Shown: one piece after another, positions 45,340 to 56,000 of the stretch
Layout of the letters: each line of letters starts with the position of its first letter
Position numbering within the stretch: the stretch's first letter is position 1
Source: Stentor coeruleus
Lineage: Eukaryota; Ciliophora; Heterotrichea; Heterotrichida; Stentoridae
NCBI GenBank assembly: GCA_001970955.1
Contig: MPUH01000122.1
Span: 36,801 to 100,800, forward strand
Direction of reading: 5' to 3'
DNA length: 64,000 bases
Notes under the pieces: generated by a model
The model's database searches: none
What the model was told of the DNA's origin: nothing
The model's input: only the letters and a program-made list of their open reading frames with translations
Translations under genes and position numbers: made by a program

Positions 45340-46578
45340 TTATTTAAAATAATTTGGTAGTTCACCAATAGAGCTTTTAACCTCATAAGACCCTGGCCCA
45401 GGTCCTGTATTTTTCACAATTGCCTTTAGTCCACTTTTCCCAAACGAGTGTGTTTTAGACTCATTCGTGGTTTTTTTCTTATACGTCCCAGGCCCAGGTC
45501 CATTTTTCTCTTCAAACTTCAGCCTTTTATCTTCAGTGCCAATTTTCCATTTAGGACCGCTTAAAAACGTATCTTGAGGATTATATTGCCCAGGTCCCTA
45601 AATATCTTTTACAGGTTCTTCTTGGCTTTTACTTAAATTATTTCCTCTAGAAATACTATAAGCTGGTGTATTATTCTTATTTAAATAATCATATTTTCCA
45701 GGCCCTGGAGTATCTTGAATAATATATAAAGCTGGTCTTTTTGAACTGCCAATAGAATATCCAGGATTAGTATTTTCATGTAAATTATAAGTTCCTGGTC
45801 CTGGATTACGAGTTTTGATTTTATTTAAAACTTGATGTTGAGATTTACCTATAGAATAAGAAATTGAAGTAAAACTTGTAGAAGGGGAATATGAACCTGG
45901 ACCTGGGCTTTGGTCTCTAATTGGATTGAGTTGCCTTCCGGTCATTGTGTACTTTGGAGCTTCAAAATCAGATTTTACTGTGTAGGTCCCTGGGCCTGGT
46001 AGTGAGAATTTCTTATTAAAATACCTCAAACCTTTAGAAACTCCATATTTCGGCCCACCTATTTCAAGAGCTAGATTATAAGACCCTGGTCCAGGAATCG
46101 GTTCAAGTGGTTTGTATAATTCTTTTCTTTTTTCTTTAGGAATTGAATAGTTAAACTCAATATCTTGAGGCTTTGGGCTATATTGTCCTGGACCTGGGAC
46201 TTGGTTTTCTTTAATTATTTCTGATGATTCTGGGATTTTACAACCAGGACTATATTCTTGGCTTCTAGGATTATAAGCACCTGGACCTGGTGTTTCTGGA
46301 GATTTACTTAACTCAGGTCGTTTTGTTTTTGGAAAGCTGATTAGAGTTTACATTGTAGTTGCTGTAGATACTAAAGGCTTTTCTGGAATATAATCAGCTG
46401 GACCAGGATATACAATTTTTTTTGGACTTTGTAATCTGTTTGATTTACCTATTTGGAAACTTGGAGATGAACTTTGAAATGATTGGTTTGGCGAATAACT
46501 TCCTGGACCTGGGAGGATTTTTGCTATTGTTTGAAGGCTGCGTCCACGGAAAGACCAAGCTGGAGATGTTTTTCGCAT
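45340..46578 (-). CDS. STPGR-repeat protein (ciliary microtubule-associated type, 12 repeats)
   Basis: About 402 residues after removing two 15-nt introns (46337-46351 GTAAACTCTAATCAG; 45598-45612 GTAAAAGATATTTAG), from ATG 46578 to TAA 45342-45340. Twelve sperm-tail PG-rich repeats of the form 'PGPGxY' follow one another (e.g. 'PGPGSYSP', 'PGPGTYNL', 'PGPGKYDY'), about 25-40 residues apart and alternating with 'P.YS.G' segments. Known relatives (ODF3/CIMAP family) line the inside or outside of ciliary and other stable microtubules, so a cilium or cortical microtubule location is likely. Each intron contains the stop codon that ends the unspliced frame. Confidence 0.9.
45598..45612 (-). other. 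15-nt intron
   Basis: GTAAAAGATATTTAG on the minus strand, phase 0, between 'EEP' and 'GPGQYN' of the STPGR protein. Its removal recreates the PGPG motif across the junction. Confidence 0.92.
46337..46351 (-). other. 15-nt intron
   Basis: GTAAACTCTAATCAG on the minus strand, phase 2, containing the TAA of the unspliced STPGR frame. The next exon continues with further PGPG repeats. Confidence 0.92.
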
Positions 46579-47228
46579 TATATAATTTGATGAAGTTTTT
46601 TATAATTTCATAGTTAAGGTATTGGGTTGAATTTTTAGTGTTAAGCTTTGGATTCATAGTTTTTTGAGTTTTAGGATTGATTTTGTATTTTGGTTAGGAT
46701 GAAATTTGTATGAATTTTGTGGGAATAGTGGGATTTTTAAATGCGAATATTTATGAAAAATCCAATCTCCGTATCACAATATTTTTTGTCAATAGTAGAA
46801 AGTTTACTAATTACATAATGATGCATTATCAAAAAATACCAAATTAAAACCAAAACACAATTTTAAAACTAACCATAACCATTATCATAACAATAACCCA
46901 CAACTATCAACCCTACCTTCCNACAATATTTTTTGTCAATAGTAGAAAGTTTACTAATTACATAATGATGCATTATCAAAAAATACGAAATTAAAACCAA
47001 AACACAATTTTAAAACTAACCATAACCATTATCATAACAATAACCCACAACTATCAACCCTACCTTCTTCTCCCAAAAAGCAACCAACCCATAAACTTTC
47101 TAACAAAACTCCCAAACCCACATAAAATAATCTTACCTAAATACAAATAATATACCTCATAACATAAAAACTCTCCAAAACCCTACCAAAACTTTTTTTA
47201 AATCTCTATAATCTATTACTAAAAACCT
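46579..47228. other. Intergenic region containing a scaffold join
   Basis: No gene. C-rich on the plus strand from ~46840. Nearly half is the duplicated block around the N at 46922. Confidence 0.6.
46776..47067. repeat. 145-bp duplication around a single N (unmerged contig ends)
   Basis: Positions 46776-46920 and 46923-47067 match with one substitution; N at 46922. The true intergenic distance is therefore about 147 bp shorter. Confidence 0.92.
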
Positions 47229-48236
47229 TTACTCAGCAGGCTTATCCTCCAAATTTTCTTCCACCTTTTTCTCTTGTGGTTCAGACTCCACAACCGCTTC
47301 TCCTTCATTTTTCATTTCCTCCGGCTTATCCTGTTTATCCAAATTTTCTCCCTCTTCAAACAAATTATCTTTATCCGGTGATTCTTTTTCAATCTTAGAT
47401 TTCAGCATTAACCCAGGTGTTCCAGCTCTTGATGATTGTAATATTCTACTAATCGAATTACTTTCCATCATATTCCATGCTGATGGGGTATTAACTTTAC
47501 CTGAAGCAATACTCAATTCTATAGTCTGTGCACGTTCAAGTTCCTTTTTATTATTCTGAAAACGCTTTATAACCCTTTCCATCTCCATTCCACGTTTTCT
47601 TTTAAGCTCTTCATGAGTTCTTCTTAGACGATTTTTCAGACCTTCCATTTCAATTTCTTGTCTATCTTCAACTTTAGCTAATGCTTTTTTGATGAATTCC
47701 TTTTTTCTTATTTCAATTGATGCTAGTTCATCTTTTTCTAAAGCTGAAAGTTCTTGGGATATAGAATGAGCTTTTAGATATTCTTCAATTTTTACAGCAC
47801 TGTCTCGAGCTTTGAGTAAATCGATTTTTTTTTGTGATGGTTTTTGCTTTTCGTTAAAGGCTGTTTCTGCGGTTTCTCTTGTGGATTCTAACTCTTGTTC
47901 ATGTTTGGTCCTGAGCTCTTCAATCTGTTTTCTACAGCTTTCTTCGAAGTCACTTAGTTCTTTTTCCCACATTTGGTTAAATTCTTGGAAGTCTTGAATA
48001 TGACCTTGTTCAACTTCTTCTGTATCTTTTTGTTGTCGTTGCTTGAGTTCGTTTTCTTTGTACTTGGCTTCTTCAACTTTTAGTTTGAGGATTTTTTGCT
48101 TGGCTTTTTCAGCGTCGAGGTACTTGCCTTGGGCAACACACTTTTCTTTGAATGCAGTTAGGACTGCAATCATTTCAGTTGGGTTGCTTGCTTTGAAGTT
48201 AGAAAATGTGGAGTTTAGACTATCGGTGGACTTCAT
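47229..48236 (-). CDS. Coiled-coil protein with acidic tail, unknown function (335 aa)
   Basis: Residues ~20-240 are almost entirely charged coiled coil, starting with 'EMIAVLTAFKEKCVAQGKYL' and 'DAEKAKQKILKLK', then 'EFNQMWEKELSDFEE'. A Ser-rich stretch ('SSRAGTPGLMLKSK') and a very acidic tail follow. This texture, with the 'A..KYLDAEKAKQKI' opening, occurs in conserved protist coiled-coil proteins of unknown role; I cannot name the family. No membrane segments. Two telomere-like motif pairs lie 82-98 and 232-246 bp upstream. Confidence 0.75.
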   Translation of the reverse strand: MKSTDSLNSTFSNFKASNPTEMIAVLTAFKEKCVAQGKYLDAEKAKQKILKLKVEEAKYKENELKQRQQKDTEEVEQGHIQDFQEFNQMWEKELSDFEESCRKQIEELRTKHEQELESTRETAETAFNEKQKPSQKKIDLLKARDSAVKIEEYLKAHSISQELSALEKDELASIEIRKKEFIKKALAKVEDRQEIEMEGLKNRLRRTHEELKRKRGMEMERVIKRFQNNKKELERAQTIELSIASGKVNTPSAWNMMESNSISRILQSSRAGTPGLMLKSKIEKESPDKDNLFEEGENLDKQDKPEEMKNEGEAVVESEPQEKKVEENLEDKPAE

Positions 48237-48317
48237 ATTTTTTAAATAATTATGGGAGATTGTTTTTGTGTATTGGGATTGAAGATTAGTTTTTTAATGT
48301 TAGGGTTGTTTAAAAGT

Positions 48318-48334
48318 GGGTGTTAGGGTGTTAG
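48318..48334 (-). promoter_or_regulatory. Paired telomere-like CTAACACC motif upstream of the coiled-coil gene
   Basis: GGGTGTTAGGGTGTTAG on the plus strand, identical over all 17 bases to the UTP3 element, 82-98 bp before the ATG at 48236, sense-strand C-rich. Confidence 0.5.
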
Positions 48335-48467
48335 ATAAAAGTTATGATATTTTTAGAAGGTTTAAAAGATTTTTGTATGGTTTTAGAAGGATTATAAGTT
48401 TTGGGTTTAAGGTAATATTTTATTTTTGTTTTATGAGTTATGATTATGTTTATGTAATAACATTTCA

Positions 48468-48482
48468 GGGTGTTAGGGTGTT
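48468..48482 (-). promoter_or_regulatory. Second telomere-like motif upstream of the coiled-coil gene
   Basis: GGGTGTTAGGGTGTT on the plus strand, same orientation as the element at 48318, 232-246 bp before the ATG and 102 bp after the stop of the ankyrin-SAM gene. Confidence 0.45.
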
Positions 48483-48583
48483 GTTTATATATAATAATTA
48501 ATGATGTATATGTGGGAAAAGATATGAAACTATTTTTATTGAATGGAAGTAAGTTAGATCTATTAATTACCTGATTTGACAAT

Positions 48584-49954
48584 TTATAATAAGTTACAAG
48601 CTTCTTTGCCTGTGGCTGACCTTAATGTGATGTTTCTAGCATCTTCTATAAGTTTAGCAAGTACTCTCATCCTATGCCCCAGTTTGCTTATACCGATTTT
48701 ATTCAGTAAATTATCATCAATTGGATATCTGGAGTTCATTAACGAAACCATAAACTGTAAATCTTCATATCCAGCTTGTTCAAAAAGCTTTTGATACTTA
48801 TCAAGTTTTAGTAAAACAAGCCAGTCTTTTAGATTACTTACTCCAGGTGTAAATGTGTGTTTGGGTTGGCAGCATTCCCATCCACTATCAGTAATATTTT
48901 TATTCTGATTTTTGTTAAGATCTTGTACCCCAGTTATCTGTTCTAATTTCATCAGCAGCCTTGATCTATGCCCATGTTTTACAATGCCAATCCCTTCAAG
49001 CACTTCGTGGGTAATCGGCAGTGTTGAAGACATTTGAAAAATCAGCATATCCATATCATCAAACCCTTCACAAACAAGTAAATCTTTATAATTCAGCAAC
49101 TTAATACCCCTCAAAAATTTTACAAGTTTTAAATCCTCACTCTGACTCATCTGCATACTAGCAGTCGTATCTTCACTACCAAATTTCTGAGTTGGCATAA
49201 CCTCATAAGGAAGCGAAACAAATGAACTCTCTGCTATTGAAAAATTCACAGATACAGAAGATTGTGAAAAACTGTATTTGCAGCTGTTTCTCTCTTCATC
49301 ACTAGAATGTGCTTCGGGTATACAATGCAAAGGGTTTTTCAATGTTTTGTCTCTGATATCTTCAAGGATTTTCAATATTTCACTATTTTCACACGTTGAA
49401 ATTGGACTGTTACCTTCTTTATCTTCAATTGTTGTTATTGCCCCATAGCTTAAAAGCAACTGCACACATTCTAAATGCTCGCATTGGACTGCACAATGCA
49501 AAGGTGTTCGTCCTAAGGTCGTATCTTTAATATTAGGATCTGCACCATAGCTTAGCAGCAAATTGATCATTTTTTTATCTCCGATAAAGGCTGAGTGATG
49601 TAGAGGGGTTTCTCCGTCAACGGTCATGCAATTGGGTTCAGCTTTGTACTGAAGGAGTATATCAGCTAGTTCTAGATCTGAGTTGTCAATAGCAATATGC
49701 AAAGGGGTCTCGCTTATGATATTTCCAATATTCGGGTCTGCACCTTGGCTTAGCAAAAACTTAGATAATTCAATTTGCCCACTTTTTATGGAATTTGCTA
49801 AAAGGGTCAAGCCAAGATGCTGGTCTCGATAGTTAAGAATTTCAGGATTACTCTGAAGGAGTTCAGATATTTCTTTGATTTTGCCTTCTTTACAGCAACT
49901 TTCATAATATGTTTGAAAAGCATGTTTTTTTGACTTGGGTGTTGAGTTTCTCAT
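48584..49954 (-). CDS. Ankyrin-repeat protein with two SAM domains
   Basis: 456 residues. About five ankyrin repeats at ~12-195 ('TPLHIAIDNSDLELADILLQ', 'TPLHHSAFIGDKKMINLLL', 'TPLHCAVQCEHLECVQLLL'). A Ser-rich linker is followed by two SAM domains at ~275-345 ('LVKFLRGIKLLNYKDLL', 'IGIVKHGHRSRLLMKL') and ~370-440 ('LKDWLVLLKLDKYQKLF', 'IGISKLGHRMRVLAKL'). Both modules mediate protein binding, so a cytosolic scaffold is likely; partners are unknown. No catalytic domain. Single exon, TAA. Confidence 0.9.
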   Translation of the reverse strand: MRNSTPKSKKHAFQTYYESCCKEGKIKEISELLQSNPEILNYRDQHLGLTLLANSIKSGQIELSKFLLSQGADPNIGNIISETPLHIAIDNSDLELADILLQYKAEPNCMTVDGETPLHHSAFIGDKKMINLLLSYGADPNIKDTTLGRTPLHCAVQCEHLECVQLLLSYGAITTIEDKEGNSPISTCENSEILKILEDIRDKTLKNPLHCIPEAHSSDEERNSCKYSFSQSSVSVNFSIAESSFVSLPYEVMPTQKFGSEDTTASMQMSQSEDLKLVKFLRGIKLLNYKDLLVCEGFDDMDMLIFQMSSTLPITHEVLEGIGIVKHGHRSRLLMKLEQITGVQDLNKNQNKNITDSGWECCQPKHTFTPGVSNLKDWLVLLKLDKYQKLFEQAGYEDLQFMVSLMNSRYPIDDNLLNKIGISKLGHRMRVLAKLIEDARNITLRSATGKEACNLL

Positions 49955-50015
49955 ATTGATTTTTATATCGATTTTTTAATATTTATCTGATTACTAGGAA
50001 TTAAAAGTTTTTCGC

Positions 50016-50516
50016 TTAGTTTTGAAGAAAGGTGGTATGCGATATGCCTGCTGCGAGAGAGACTTTTTGGACCTTTTCTAGTTTTCTAGCAAAAAAAGAT
50101 GCGCTTGCAGCGTAGTAGAAACATACCGGCAAGGATAGGAAATATAAGACACTAAAGAATATTATAACGAAAAGGTTACCTGGGTTGTGTAAAATGTCAA
50201 GAACACCTGAAGAAAGCTTGGATATTAAATATAGTAGGCTATATAAAATACAAAGGATTTTATAAAGTTTGACTTGATGCAAAGTGCATTTTTTACATGT
50301 AAAGTAGCCAAAAAGTCCTAAAAAGATACCTATTATACTATCAGCAAGTGAAAATAATGATATGTAATAGATTTGATGTTCATTTAAAACTATACATATA
50401 ATTGATATGATTAAACTGATGCATGAAAATAATATGATAAATAAAGTGTGTCGAAAGGCTCTTTTTTGATGCTTTTTTATCATGTCTCTTGGAATTTCCG
50501 TGTCGAAATAATTCAT
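50016..50516 (-). CDS. Small four-helix membrane protein, unknown (166 aa)
   Basis: Four clear hydrophobic helices: ~24-44 ('LFIILFSCISLIISIICIVL'), ~48-70, ~84-103 and ~113-137 ('LFVIIFFSVLYFLSLPVCFY'). There is a basic N-terminus and a short C-terminal tail. A CxxC ('CKKC') sits between helices 2 and 3. No signal peptide and no recognised family. It lies about 60 bp after the ankyrin-SAM start codon on the same strand. Confidence 0.7.
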   Translation of the reverse strand: MNYFDTEIPRDMIKKHQKRAFRHTLFIILFSCISLIISIICIVLNEHQIYYISLFSLADSIIGIFLGLFGYFTCKKCTLHQVKLYKILCILYSLLYLISKLSSGVLDILHNPGNLFVIIFFSVLYFLSLPVCFYYAASASFFARKLEKVQKVSLAAGISHTTFLQN

Positions 50517-50715
50517 TTACTTTATTATTTTAAACATTTTTACGTTGTGGGATACTTTTAAAGCGATTATAATTTTTATTGGTTTATTTCTTATATACAA
50601 AGATTTTATTTAATTACAAATTATATTTAATAGTTTCATCTTATGATTTTCTATGTAATTGATTAAGTTATATAAACTTAAAATTAACTCCAAACCTCTT
50701 ATCACCTAACTAAAC

Positions 50716-52204
50716 CTAATGAAAATACATTTCTCCCAAAATCTGGGTTTTTGTCTTTCCCCTGGTCTCAATAAGATCCTCCCAAATATAAACTGCCCCA
50801 AAAGCCATACACAAAGCAAAGAAAAAAAAGCAATAATAAATGCCAAAAATCTTAGAAAAAACTGGAAACATCCCAGAAACCACGACACAAAGCAAAGAAA
50901 AAAAAGCAATAATAAATGCCAAAAATCTTAGAAAAAACTGGAAACATCCCAGAAACCACGCAAACCATAATAAAATTCACCGTCGAACTTATACTAACAA
51001 TTTTCTCAATCAGCACTTCTCCAACATAAGTCCACAACGTAGCTCCAAGACTAAATGCAAAAAATACATAAAAAGCATTAATCAAAATAAAAGCATAAAT
51101 AATATGAAAATCTAAAAAAGTAACAAATCCAAGTAAAAACATAATCCCACCTAAACTTAATGTGCCAAATATCAACAAACTCTTTCTTCCAAATCTATTT
51201 AACAAGAAAATACCAAGAAAACATGCTAAAAGAAATACAATTCCAGTAATTGTTGTATAAATTCTTGCCATAATAGTACTTCCACCTAATTCTTCAAATA
51301 TATAAGTTGAGTATATAACAGCGGCATTAACTCCAGAAAATTGTTGGATTATTCCAAGCATGATTCCAACTCTGAGCATTTTTCTGAATTTTTTTGATGT
51401 GAAAATTTTATAGTAAGTGTTTTCTTTTTTAATTTTACTGACTGTTTTGGTATCTTCTTCTGAGTTTCTGTCAAACCTATTCAGTCCATTTTCTAAGTCT
51501 TCGTCGTTATAGACTTGTTTTAAAGCATGGATAGCTTCATCATGTCTTTTATGACGTAGGAGCCAGAGAGGACTTTCATGTTTATTCCAAAGTAAAAAGT
51601 AGCAAAATTGATAAAGACTTAAGATGCCTGGAATGAAAAACATGAAAATCCACCAGTTATTGAAATCATCATTTATATAATTGTTTGTAGGTAGTGGTAG
51701 ACCTAGACAGTATGCAAATACAATACCAGCATCAGTTGAAGCTTGGACTATTGGCCCATATGTTGGGATAAGTTCATCTGGGGTGATTTCATTGATGAAA
51801 ATCGGCCCAATTGTTAGGAAAAACCCTGAAGCCACACCTGTTATAAACCTTCCTATACCAAAAAGCCAGTTTGATGGGAGGATAACAATACAGCTTCCAA
51901 TAAACATGACGAAATCCATGATCATTATTGAACCCCTTCGTCCGTATTTATTAGACAGTATTCCAGTTACCATACCTCCAAAAATAGCTCCAATTGGCAC
52001 TAAAGTACTGAAAATTGTTATGTAATACTCTTGATTAGATCCCCAATCTAATGATGCACCTACGTTATCTGAACATGTATTCAATACTGCAAGGGTATAA
52101 GCGAATAGAAATCCACATATAACTATGTGTAAGACTATAACAAGTAAAGATTTTTCCTTATATCCCATTTTAATTAGTCTAAAGCATGGGTTATGGAAAT
52201 GCAT
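50716..52204 (-). CDS. MFS sugar porter, split by a 76-bp duplication
   Basis: Collapsing one copy of the duplication (50809-50884 / 50885-50960) gives 1,413 nt, exactly 471 codons. Twelve membrane helices and the sugar-porter signatures are present: 'LSNKYGRRGS' after TM2, 'GRFITGVASGF', 'INEITPDEL' , 'ESPLWLLRHKRHDEA' after TM6, 'NRFGRKSLLIFG' after TM8, and 'IETRGKT' at the C-terminus. The last lies in the frame reached only after collapsing the duplicate, which supports the correction. It transports a sugar or polyol across a membrane; the substrate is not evident. Confidence 0.9.
50809..50960. repeat. 76-bp perfect tandem duplication breaking the sugar porter
   Basis: Positions 50809-50884 and 50885-50960 are identical with no N between. 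The offset of 76 shifts the reading frame just before the conserved C-terminal helix. Confidence 0.93.
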
Positions 52205-52570
52205 GGACTTTTATATGAAAAATATCAGAATATCTGCTAAAGATAGTAAAATGCAAATATTGTAAGTTTATTTTAGAGTTAAAATTTAGGTTTTATTTGA
52301 TATGATGTTGGCTAGTATGCGTTAGAATTAGGAATGATAAAAGTTTGCCAGATTTTCAAAGGAGAAGGATGAAAAAATTAGGCAACTAGTTTAGTTTGTA
52401 TACAAACTCAATAAATTTTCTAAAAAAAATTATAACCACTCTGAAAAACCTAAAAAAACTTCCCTATTTTTATCATCCTCCAATCACTAGTAAAATTAAA
52501 TCTATTCACTATTTTGCTCTCTATACAAATAAATTCCCAAAAACTTTTCGCAAAAAATCCTTATAAAAAA
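52205..52570. other. Divergent promoter region
   Basis: 366 bp between the sugar porter and the OB-fold gene. The right part is C-rich on the plus strand ('CCAATCACTAG' region). No gene. Confidence 0.6.
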
Positions 52571-52919
52571 ATGTCAAAGCCAGTCTGTAACATCTAAAAA
52601 GTCACAAAAATTCATGACATGTTCGAAGGAGGCCAAGTCAACTGTATCGGAATTGTTACCAGGGCAATAATGAGTGGTTGTTATACAGGGACAAATTCTA
52701 ACAAAATCCGTATAGCAGAAGTTGATCTAGCTGATGAAACTGGTACTATACGTTTACGTTTAATAAATGGTAATACCATATACAGACCAATGTGAATGTG
52801 CTCATGAAAATGCTACTCTTGTAATTCGTAATGGACTTGTTATGCCATCTGGAAATTATCTTCGTATAGAAATCGAAAGATCAGGGTCAGTAAAAGTTTC
52901 AACAGTAAAAAAAATATAG
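52571..52919 (+). CDS. SOSS-B/NABP-like single OB-fold protein, two tiny introns
   Basis: ATG 52571, TAG 52917-52919; 105 residues after removing a 15-nt intron (52587-52601) and a 16-nt intron (52770-52785). Every part in between stays open only when both are removed. The protein is one OB fold: 'MFEGGQVNCIGIVTRAI', 'IRIAEVDLADETGTIRLRLI', then 'ATLVIRNGLVMPSGNYLRIE'. The 'VADETG.I...L' and 'I.NG.......L.IE' pattern is that of SOSS-B/hSSB and related single-stranded nucleic-acid binders. It probably binds ssDNA (or RNA) in repair. The family's usual C-terminal tail is absent. Confidence 0.78.
52587..52601 (+). other. 15-nt intron
   Basis: GTAACATCTAAAAAG, phase 1. It contains the in-frame TAA at codon 9 of the unspliced OB-fold gene. 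Confidence 0.88.
52770..52785 (+). other. 16-nt intron
   Basis: GTAATACCATATACAG. Because it is 16 nt, removing it changes frame and joins the two halves of the OB fold ('RLRLIN' to 'DQCECAHENATLV'). Confidence 0.88.
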
Positions 52920-52950
52920 ATTGCTTTTACAAAACAGCCAAATTTAACTC

Positions 52951-53064
52951 AAAAAGTATTAAGTTAATATATTTAGTCTATAAATTCCCTATAAATGGAA
53001 ATAGGCCAAAAAGTATTAAGTTAATATATTTAGACTATAAGTTCCCTATAAATGGAAATAAGCC
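52951..53064. repeat. 57-bp imperfect tandem repeat across the DDB1-like start codon
   Basis: Positions 52951-53007 and 53008-53064 match with three substitutions. Both copies contain the ATG and first codons (52995 and 53052). The upstream copy gives a nine-codon reading frame ending in TAA. The mismatches suggest a real duplication rather than an overlap artefact. Confidence 0.88.
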
Positions 53065-56000
53065 AAAAAGTTATACAGAGCAGTTCGATTGTCCATGGAT
53101 TATTTTGGGGTAAGTTTTTGGATAATACGGATATGTTGGTTGTTGTTAAAGCTAGGTTGATTGAGGTTTTTGAGGTTAATGAACAAGATAACTCGGTTTA
53201 TTGTATATTGGAACAAAATTTAGGGTTTGAGGTAAAAGTGACAGCGAAGTTAGCGTCGAGTCCTAATGATGTGATTGTGTGTTCCAGTGGGGATATGCTA
53301 AAATTCTTATCATTCGAAAAAGACTACTTCCAAACAATCTTTTCCATACCCCTGGGGACAACCAAAATCCACAAAATCGAAACTTACAACGACAATATCA
53401 TCATATTAATAAACTACTATCATTTACGTATCTACAGTTACAAATCCCGTAATCTTATTCACGAAATAGCCCAACTAGCCAATATAATTGACTGGCACCC
53501 AATCAATTCTAAAATCCAAATCCTCAAATACGACAAAGAAATCAGTTTTTACTCATGGCATAACGTGAACTTAGAAAACTGGGAAATAAAAAACAACAAA
53601 CCTTTCGATGTCCAACTCATACCAATAAAATTCATAAATTTCAATGACAATTTATTGGTTTTCGGCTCAGACTGTTCAGTTTTTATAACCCCATTATTAG
53701 ACTTACAAATTGGTCTACATTTTATGTTAGATGGTGTATATACTGATTCTACAATAGTTAATGATATACTTTATATAGTCACAGATAATGGGAGTTTTTA
53801 TAGTCTTAATAAGACTGAAACTCCAGGTTTTTTAGGGAAATATAAAGACTATTTTATTATAAAAGAAAAAGTTAACCTTGAACCAGATAGTAAAATTATA
53901 GGTATTGGTTATGGGGTTTTTATTTCAAGTATATATGGAATCCAACAAATATTTATCCCTACAGGAGATTTGATTTGTGTTAGTAATAGGAATGGTGTTA
54001 TTGTTGATGGATTTTTAGACAAATTAAAAGGAACTTATAATTATAAAACAATAAAAACTGTCAGTTCAGGGTATAGGAATAGTAAGATTTATGAAATATA
54101 TCGAAGTCTTAATATATGCACTATAGCTAAAATACAAAAAATATCAAAATATTCGACTGGATGTTGTGCTGTAGGGAAATACCTTTTTTTGTTGCCTGAT
54201 ATTAAAGCTGTTGATAGGGAAAGTTATAAAGTTATTGAACTTGATACAATTGGTCTTGTAGAGCAAACAACATTATTAGTTTTATTGGATGATAAATGCA
54301 GATGTTGTGAACGGGTATTGGATTATAATAAAAAACTCAAGATTCAATTTGAAAAAATCAACTTGTGTAGTGAACCTTCAAAAGAGTTTTGTATAAGAAA
54401 TGCATGGCCTGATGATAGATTTCAAGGTTTTATACAAGTAACAGATCAGCATATACTAAAAAACTCAAGATCTATATTTTCATTTCCTGATAAGGCTTTA
54501 AAAGCGATATCTAAAGATTCATATCTTTGTATTGGGCTTATATCACAAACAGTATTAATTCTTAAAAACTATCATCAACAAGCTTGTATAACCCAAGTCG
54601 ATTTTTCAAGCTTGTTTATTGATGATTTTATATACATTGGTCTTCATACATGTTATATAAAAAAATACTCATTTTATGGTCAAGAACTCAATACAATAAA
54701 TACTTTAGCTATTCCTCATTCCTTCATGTAATTATTATTTAGTTATTATTTTGATCATTTACTTGTAGGTCATCGTGATGGATCTTTACAGATTTTCTTA
54801 TCTGAATCTTCAATTATCCATAAAAAACTTGGTGAAAAACCTTTAGAACTTTGTCTTTATAAAAACAAAATCATTGCAACTACTGATAATGTTTATTGTA
54901 TTCATAACAAATATTGGGATTATTTATTAGTTGATATTCAAAGTTTAAAACTAGTCCTAGACTCAAGTATTTTAATAGGTATTTCTCATGATGTTGTGTT
55001 TTTTGATTTAGAAGAAGAACTGTTTTGTTCTTTAAAACAATGTGTAATCAAAGAGTTCAAAGGAAGGATTAAAAGGATGTTTAAGGTTAGAAAAAACCTT
55101 GTTTGTTGTAGTTGTGTTGTAGAAGGGATGAATTTTGTTGTTTTATATGATTATGAGGAAAACTATGAAGTAAAAGTTGAAATTGAAGGATGTATAAATG
55201 TGATTAAATATTGGGATGAATATGATTGCCTTATTATAGGTGTTGGGGTAAAAATAAATGCTATTGATACATTATCAGAAGATCAAATAACTGTAATTAA
55301 AGATGCTGGTTGTGTTTATTTCTATAGTTTAGACCTCAATAAACTTGCTAGTTACGAATTTTCATATCCAGTCACAGCTTTATATATTGAAAAAAACACC
55401 CTTTATGTTGCAGCAACTTATATACTTTATGCAATTAATGTGACTAATCTCAATAATGGTGAAAAAAAAGGATCTTTTAAAGCCAGGTCTTGTATAAATT
55501 CTATAGAAAAACAAAATGAACATATTTTTATAGGCACATCTAATGATGGAATCCTTGGGCTTATATTAGAAAATAATGTTTTCAAAATTGTTGTGTATTC
55601 AAAATCTAGGCTTTGTGCTGATACTATATGTTCATATAAAATAACATATTTTTATAGGCACATCTAATGATGGAATCCTTGGGCTTATATTAGAAAATAA
55701 TGTTTTTAAAATTGTTGTGTATTCAAAATCTAGGCTTTGTGCTGATACTATATGTTCATATAAAGCAAAGGTAATTTCTATAGGTTTACAAGGATTTATA
55801 AACATTTTAGACTTTGAGTCTAATAAAAGTATTAAAGTTAATATTCATGGAGGGTCAAGGTGTATGTTTCCAGGGAAAATCAGCAACCATAATTTGCAGG
55901 AAGATGAAGATAATACTTTGATTGTTTGTTGTTTAAATGGGGAAATTATAGAAGTTGTTAAGGATATTGATGAAAATGCAGCGAAAATAGCTAAAGAAGT

